NCBI GenBank assembly: GCA_030452945.1
Contig: JAKDLH010000005.1
Location: 1 to 36,528, forward strand
Origin: Microlunatus sp.
GTDB taxonomy: Bacteria > Actinomycetota > Actinomycetes > Propionibacteriales > Propionibacteriaceae
DNA: 36,528 nucleotides
Direction of reading: 5' to 3'
The position numbers and the translations under genes were made by a program. Positions 32,559-36,528 of this stretch are shown in pieces (within the stretch, counting starts at the first letter, position 1; each line of letters opens with the position of its first letter). The notes under the pieces were generated by a model, which saw nothing but the letters and a program-made list of their open reading frames with translations, did no database searches and was not told the origin of the DNA.

Positions 32559-34787
32559 GTGACCCGCACCCTGACCGAAGCGCTCCGCGCGCTCGATACC
32601 GACGACCTCGCCCGTCTCCTCACCCTGCGGCCGGACCTGGCCTACCCGGTGCCCGGCACCCTGGCCGAGTTGTCCGCCCAGGCGACGACCGCCAGCTCGG
32701 TCGGTCGTGCCCTGGACGGGCTGAACTCCTGGCAGCGGCTGGTCGCCGAAGGACTCGCGGCCCTCCCGGATTCCGTCGCCCTGTCCGAGCTGGCGGACCT
32801 GCTGCACGCCGACCCCGCCGCCTGTCGGCAGGCGGCCGGCGAGTTGCGAGACCGAGCCTTGTTGTGGGGGTCCGACGACCAGATGCATCTGGTCCGCGCT
32901 GTCCGTGACCATCTCGGTCCCTATCCCGGCGGTCTGGCTCCGCCGTCCAGTCGGCCGCTGGCCGCCGAGGAGATCGACGGCCTTCTTCTCGAGGCTGGCC
33001 CCGACGCCCAACTGGTCGTCGAGCGCCTGCTGTGGAACCCGGCCGGCACGGTCCACGGCGCGGAGCGAAACGTCTCCGCCAGCACCGCGCGCTCCCCGGT
33101 CGAGCGGTTGCTGGCCCGGCGGCTTCTCCGAGCAGCCGGACCGGACACCGTGCTGCTACCGCGGGAAGTCGCCTGGCACCTGCGCGGGCAGCGTCTGAGG
33201 CCGGAGCCGGTTCCCACCACACCGCCGGAGCTGACCGGGCGGCGTCGGCGGTCCGAGCTGGTCGACCGCGCCGCCGTCGGGGCCGCGTACGGACTCGTCC
33301 ACGATGTCGAGCTGGTGGCTCACACCCTGGAGAGGACGCCGCACCGGCTACTGCGGGAGGGAGGCGTGGCGGTCCGTGATCTCGCAGCGCTGGCCCGGGG
33401 GATGGACACCGAGATCGCGTACGCGACCTTCGTCTTGGAGTGCGCGGCCGCGGCCGGGCTGCTGGCCCTCGGGGACGCTGGCCGGTTGCTGCCCACCGGC
33501 GACTACGACCGGTGGGCCGAGCAGCAACCGGCCGATCGCTGGCGCGGGTTGGTGGCGGCCTGGCGGCACAGCGACCGGTTGTCCGGTCGGGCCGGCGAGC
33601 CCGGCGCGCACGCGCTGGGCCCAGAGTCGGAAGCCCCCGGCGCGGCCACGGTGCGCGGGTTGCTGATCGAGGTACTCGATGCGGTGGAGGTCGGCACGGT
33701 CCTCGACCTGGACGACCTGGAACGTGTCGTCGCCTGGTACCGGCCACGCCTGGTCCGGGTCGGCGGAATTCCGCTCGACTCGGTCCTCGCCTGGTTCTGG
33801 CGGGAAACCGGCTGGCTGGGATTGACCAGCCTTGACGCCGTCTCGTCATTCGTTGCTGCTGCCACTCGAGTCGACGCCCAACCGCTGCCTGCCGAACTCG
33901 CACACGCTTTCCCCGGCACCGTGGAGCAGATCGTCCTGCAGGCCGACCTGACCGCAGTCGTTCCCGGCCCGGTGCCTTATCGGCTGGCCCGGGATCTGCG
34001 ACTGCTGGCCGACCAGGAGTCGCGCGGCGGGGCGGCCGTCTTCCGTTTCAGCCCCACTTCGCTGCGCCGGGCCTTCGACGCCGGTTGGTCGGCGGCAGAC
34101 GTCCATCGCTGGTTGGCGCACCACGGGACCACAGACGTCCCGCAACCGTTGGCCTATCTGGTCGACGACCTCGCTCGGCGGCACGGCAGCATCCGCGTCG
34201 GCTCGGGCGGTGCGTACATCCGCATCGCCGACACCGCGCAGATCGCCGCGATCCTCTCCCACCCAGAAGCAAGCCTGCTCGGTGTCCGCGAATTGGGGCC
34301 GGGGGTGCTGATCGCTGCCGCGGAACCGTACGAGGTCGTCGAGTTCCTGCACCGGATCGGCCACAGTCCGATCGGGGAAGACTCCTCCGGTCGCTCCGTG
34401 ACCTCTCCTGATCCCCTTCGAGCCCCCCGGCGGACCATCCATCGCCCCCGACTGGAAGTCCACGCCGCCGAAGCCGCCGCCGCTGTGCTGGCCAGCGACG
34501 CCGACCACCGGCGCCGTACGGCAACAGGCAAAACGGCGATCACGGCCGGCGTCGACCGCACCCCCGAGACCCTCGCGCGGCTGGCCTCGGCGCGCCGCAG
34601 GAGTGAGTCCGTGCGGATCCACTACGTCGGCTCCGACGGCCGCCCGACCGAGCGTGAGCTGACCCTGCTCGACACCGACGCGGGCCTGATCCGCGGCACC
34701 GATGCCAGCAGTGCGCAGTTGGTGACCATCCCTCTGGCCCGGGTGTCCTCGGTCGGTCCGCCCGGCATCGGTGCCCGACTAGACTGA
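32559..34787 (+). CDS. Helicase-associated domain protein (XPB/Ssl2-like N-terminal partner)
   Basis: The 742-residue protein has no ATPase motifs. It matches the actinobacterial 'helicase-associated/XPB-Ssl2-like' family: N-terminal winged-helix repeats (TDDLARLLTLRPDLAYPVPG, LSELADLLHADPAACRQAAG), a middle helicase_C_3 region (IVLQADLTAVVPGPVPYRLA), and a C-terminal WYL-like part with RRRSESVRIHYVGSDGRPTE. It is encoded just upstream of the XPB helicase and probably works with it in DNA repair or transcription. GTG at 32559 follows the previous stop by 2 bp. Confidence 0.85.
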   Translation: MTRTLTEALRALDTDDLARLLTLRPDLAYPVPGTLAELSAQATTASSVGRALDGLNSWQRLVAEGLAALPDSVALSELADLLHADPAACRQAAGELRDRALLWGSDDQMHLVRAVRDHLGPYPGGLAPPSSRPLAAEEIDGLLLEAGPDAQLVVERLLWNPAGTVHGAERNVSASTARSPVERLLARRLLRAAGPDTVLLPREVAWHLRGQRLRPEPVPTTPPELTGRRRRSELVDRAAVGAAYGLVHDVELVAHTLERTPHRLLREGGVAVRDLAALARGMDTEIAYATFVLECAAAAGLLALGDAGRLLPTGDYDRWAEQQPADRWRGLVAAWRHSDRLSGRAGEPGAHALGPESEAPGAATVRGLLIEVLDAVEVGTVLDLDDLERVVAWYRPRLVRVGGIPLDSVLAWFWRETGWLGLTSLDAVSSFVAAATRVDAQPLPAELAHAFPGTVEQIVLQADLTAVVPGPVPYRLARDLRLLADQESRGGAAVFRFSPTSLRRAFDAGWSAADVHRWLAHHGTTDVPQPLAYLVDDLARRHGSIRVGSGGAYIRIADTAQIAAILSHPEASLLGVRELGPGVLIAAAEPYEVVEFLHRIGHSPIGEDSSGRSVTSPDPLRAPRRTIHRPRLEVHAAEAAAAVLASDADHRRRTATGKTAITAGVDRTPETLARLASARRRSESVRIHYVGSDGRPTERELTLLDTDAGLIRGTDASSAQLVTIPLARVSSVGPPGIGARLD
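34780..34785 (+). promoter_or_regulatory. -10 hexamer, leaderless FN3 gene
   Basis: TAGACT lies 6 nt before the ATG at 34792 and overlaps the stop of the preceding gene. Confidence 0.5.
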
Positions 34788-34791
34788 GGCG

Positions 34792-35436
34792 ATGCAGCCG
34801 GTGACGATCCGACGACTCCTGGTCTTCGGGATCTGTCTCGCCGGTGTCGCAGCGCTCAACCTGACTCCGAGCATGGCCGGTTCTGGAGGGCAGATCGGTA
34901 CCAACTCGATCCAACTTGACCTGCCGACGACGCGGCCCGAGGCGCGGACTTCCGGCGCCAACGCGGTCCCGACCAGGTCGGCGATTCCCGTCGCAGCGAG
35001 GAACCGGCCTCCAGGCGCGGCCGGCGCCACCGCCATCCATCCCGGCACCGACGACCAGGCGCCAGGCCAGGTCGAGACCATCACTGTCGTCGCGGCCACC
35101 CCCGAGTGGTTGGGGATCTCCTGGACACCGGCGAACGACGACGTGGACGTGGTCGGCTACCAGATCTGGCTCAACGGCTTCTTCGTGCTCACCACGCAGC
35201 ACACGTGGGCGACGGTGCGGTGGTTCAACGACTCCAGTACCCACATCGTCCAGGTCAAGGCGCTGGACGCGGCGGGCAACCAAGGAAAGCCGGGACCCGC
35301 GCTGCTGGTCAACCGTCCGGCACCCGAGTTGTCGCCGACGACCGAACCGCCGCCGAGCGTCCAAACCTCACCGTCGATCGAGCCGGCTCAGCACAACTCG
35401 GGCGGCAACCGGACTGCGGACGACACCACCGGATGA
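34792..35436 (+). CDS. Secreted protein with one fibronectin type III domain
   Basis: A 214-residue protein with a signal peptide (basic RR, hydrophobic LLVFGICLAGVAAL, cleavage near MAG-SG), a Thr/Pro/Ala linker to residue about 90, an FN3 domain at about 95-175 (WLGISWTPANDDVDVVGYQI, then VRWFNDSSTHIVQVKALDAA, GNQG), and a Pro/Ser tail. FN3 modules bind carbohydrate or protein partners outside the cell. Its placement between two helicase-related genes is odd. The stop overlaps the helicase ATG by one base set (ATGA), so it is coupled to XPB. Confidence 0.8.
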   Translation: MQPVTIRRLLVFGICLAGVAALNLTPSMAGSGGQIGTNSIQLDLPTTRPEARTSGANAVPTRSAIPVAARNRPPGAAGATAIHPGTDDQAPGQVETITVVAATPEWLGISWTPANDDVDVVGYQIWLNGFFVLTTQHTWATVRWFNDSSTHIVQVKALDAAGNQGKPGPALLVNRPAPELSPTTEPPPSVQTSPSIEPAQHNSGGNRTADDTTG

Positions 35437-36528
35437 GCGGCATCACCGGGGGACCGCTGGTCGTCCAGTCCGACAAGACACTGCTGCTGGAGGTCGACCA
35501 CCCCGACGCCGACGCGTGTCGGATGAACATCGCCCCCTTCGCCGAGCTGGAGCGAGCACCCGAGCACATCCATACGTACCGGCTCACCCCACTCGGACTT
35601 TGGAACGCCCGGGCGGCAGGCCACGACGCCGAGCAGGTCGTCGACACGTTGCTGACCTACAGCCGCTATCCGGTGCCGAGCTCGCTGCTGGTCGACGTCG
35701 CCGACACCATGGACCGCTTCGGCCGACTCCGGCTGGAGAAGCACCCGACCCAGGGGCTGGTGCTCGTCGGCACCGACCGCGCCGTGCTCACCGAGGTGTT
35801 GCGCAGCGCGAAGGTGAAGGGGCTGGTCGGGCCTCGGCTGGACGACGACACGGTCGTGGTTCACCCGTCCGAGCGAGGGCATCTGAAACAGGTGCTGCTG
35901 AAACTCGGCTGGCCGGCAGAGGATCTCGCCGGCTACGTCGACGGCGAGGCCCACGCGATGGAGCTGCTCACCCGCGACTGGGAACTGCGGCCCTACCAAC
36001 AGCAAGCCGCCGACTCCTTCTGGCACGGTGGTTCCGGAGTGGTGGTGCTCCCCTGCGGCGCGGGAAAGACGGTCGTCGGCGCGGCGGCGATGGCCCGGGC
36101 CCAGGCGACCACGCTGGTCCTGGTCACCAACACCGTCTCGGCCCGCCAGTGGCGCGACGAACTGCTGCGCCGCACCACCTTGACCGAGCACGAGATCGGG
36201 GAATACTCCGGCGCCAAGAAGCAGATCCGTCCGGTGACCATCGCGACCTACCAGGTGATCACCACGAAGAAGGGCGGTATCCACCAGCATCTGGAGTTGT
36301 TCAGTGCCCGCGACTGGGGCCTGGTGATCTATGACGAGGTGCACTTGCTGCCGGCCCCGGTTTTTCGGATGACCGCCGATCTGCAGGCTCGGCGTCGGCT
36401 CGGACTGACCGCCACGCTGGTCCGCGAGGACGGGCGCGAGGGGGACGTGTTCTCCTTGATCGGACCCAAGCGGTACGACGCGCCGTGGAAGGACATCGAG
36501 GCCCAGGGCTGGATCGCGCCGGCCGACT
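35433..36528 (+). CDS. DNA repair helicase XPB (3' end cut by window)
   Basis: The 365 visible residues are the front of a bacterial XPB/Rad25 superfamily 2 helicase. The N-terminal DNA-damage recognition-type region runs to about 190 (ending ELRPYQQQAADSFW, Q-motif). Walker A is LPCGAGKTVVG with K212, and the Walker B DEVH box is at 301-304, followed by RRLGLTATLVREDGREGD, the typical XPB motif III region. The RED-like loop and helicase domain 2 lie beyond the window. It unwinds DNA in repair or transcription. ATG at 35433 overlaps the previous stop (ATGA). Confidence 0.95.
   Translation, partial: MSGITGGPLVVQSDKTLLLEVDHPDADACRMNIAPFAELERAPEHIHTYRLTPLGLWNARAAGHDAEQVVDTLLTYSRYPVPSSLLVDVADTMDRFGRLRLEKHPTQGLVLVGTDRAVLTEVLRSAKVKGLVGPRLDDDTVVVHPSERGHLKQVLLKLGWPAEDLAGYVDGEAHAMELLTRDWELRPYQQQAADSFWHGGSGVVVLPCGAGKTVVGAAAMARAQATTLVLVTNTVSARQWRDELLRRTTLTEHEIGEYSGAKKQIRPVTIATYQVITTKKGGIHQHLELFSARDWGLVIYDEVHLLPAPVFRMTADLQARRRLGLTATLVREDGREGDVFSLIGPKRYDAPWKDIEAQGWIAPAD

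Overview
The window is high-GC DNA (codon third positions almost all G or C) from a Gram-positive actinobacterium. Supporting this are an IdeR/DtxR-type iron regulator, an actinobacterial-type SerC, acVLRF1, DUF3027, DUF2530, a bacterial XPB helicase, a one-chain pyruvate carboxylase, and many start codons placed 6-7 nt after a TAnnnT hexamer (leaderless transcripts). A Propionibacteriales or Nocardioides/Microlunatus-like host is my inference from the gene mix.

Left end (1-3300) looks rearranged: a cut FemAB/GNAT-like acyltransferase, a degenerate 3' half of a tRNA-Arg, short direct repeats, a CPA2 cation/proton antiporter, a decayed ISL3-type transposase end with a frameshift, and a stub that may be the tail of a second antiporter. 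From 3327 to 9250 come housekeeping genes: an Xaa-Pro peptidase, tRNA-Arg(CCT), thioredoxin, a methyltransferase, ideR, and a photolyase divergent from ideR. From 12243 back to 8415 runs a tight minus-strand amino-sugar operon (SIS, ROK kinase, NagA-like deacetylase, class II aldolase) resembling a GalNAc-type pathway.

The strip 12400-12720 is the most unusual. A good promoter is followed by a very long Shine-Dalgarno match, a 12-codon mini-ORF, and an 83-nt segment that folds almost completely. All of it lies in the sense direction just upstream of the ribosome-rescue hydrolase acVLRF1, which also has its own leaderless -10. Next are pdxH and serC (divergent), a secreted beta-propeller-like protein, a 32-residue membrane protein and an unknown protein, then pyruvate carboxylase.

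Two separate tandem arrays of a 51-bp palindrome-centred repeat lie at 17236-17421 and 25220-25375 and share one core. Between them are a SIMPL-like remnant, a MarR/MFS exporter pair with a visible promoter and operator, an MGT-like glycosyltransferase, DUF2530 and a second MarR. Then come a CopD-CtaG copper fusion (with a possible Cys-rich leader peptide upstream), DUF3027 and a cold-shock protein, a second MFS exporter whose frame overruns into a CAAX protease, a proline-rich membrane protein, and finally a helicase-associated protein, a secreted FN3 protein and XPB helicase (cut by the window end).
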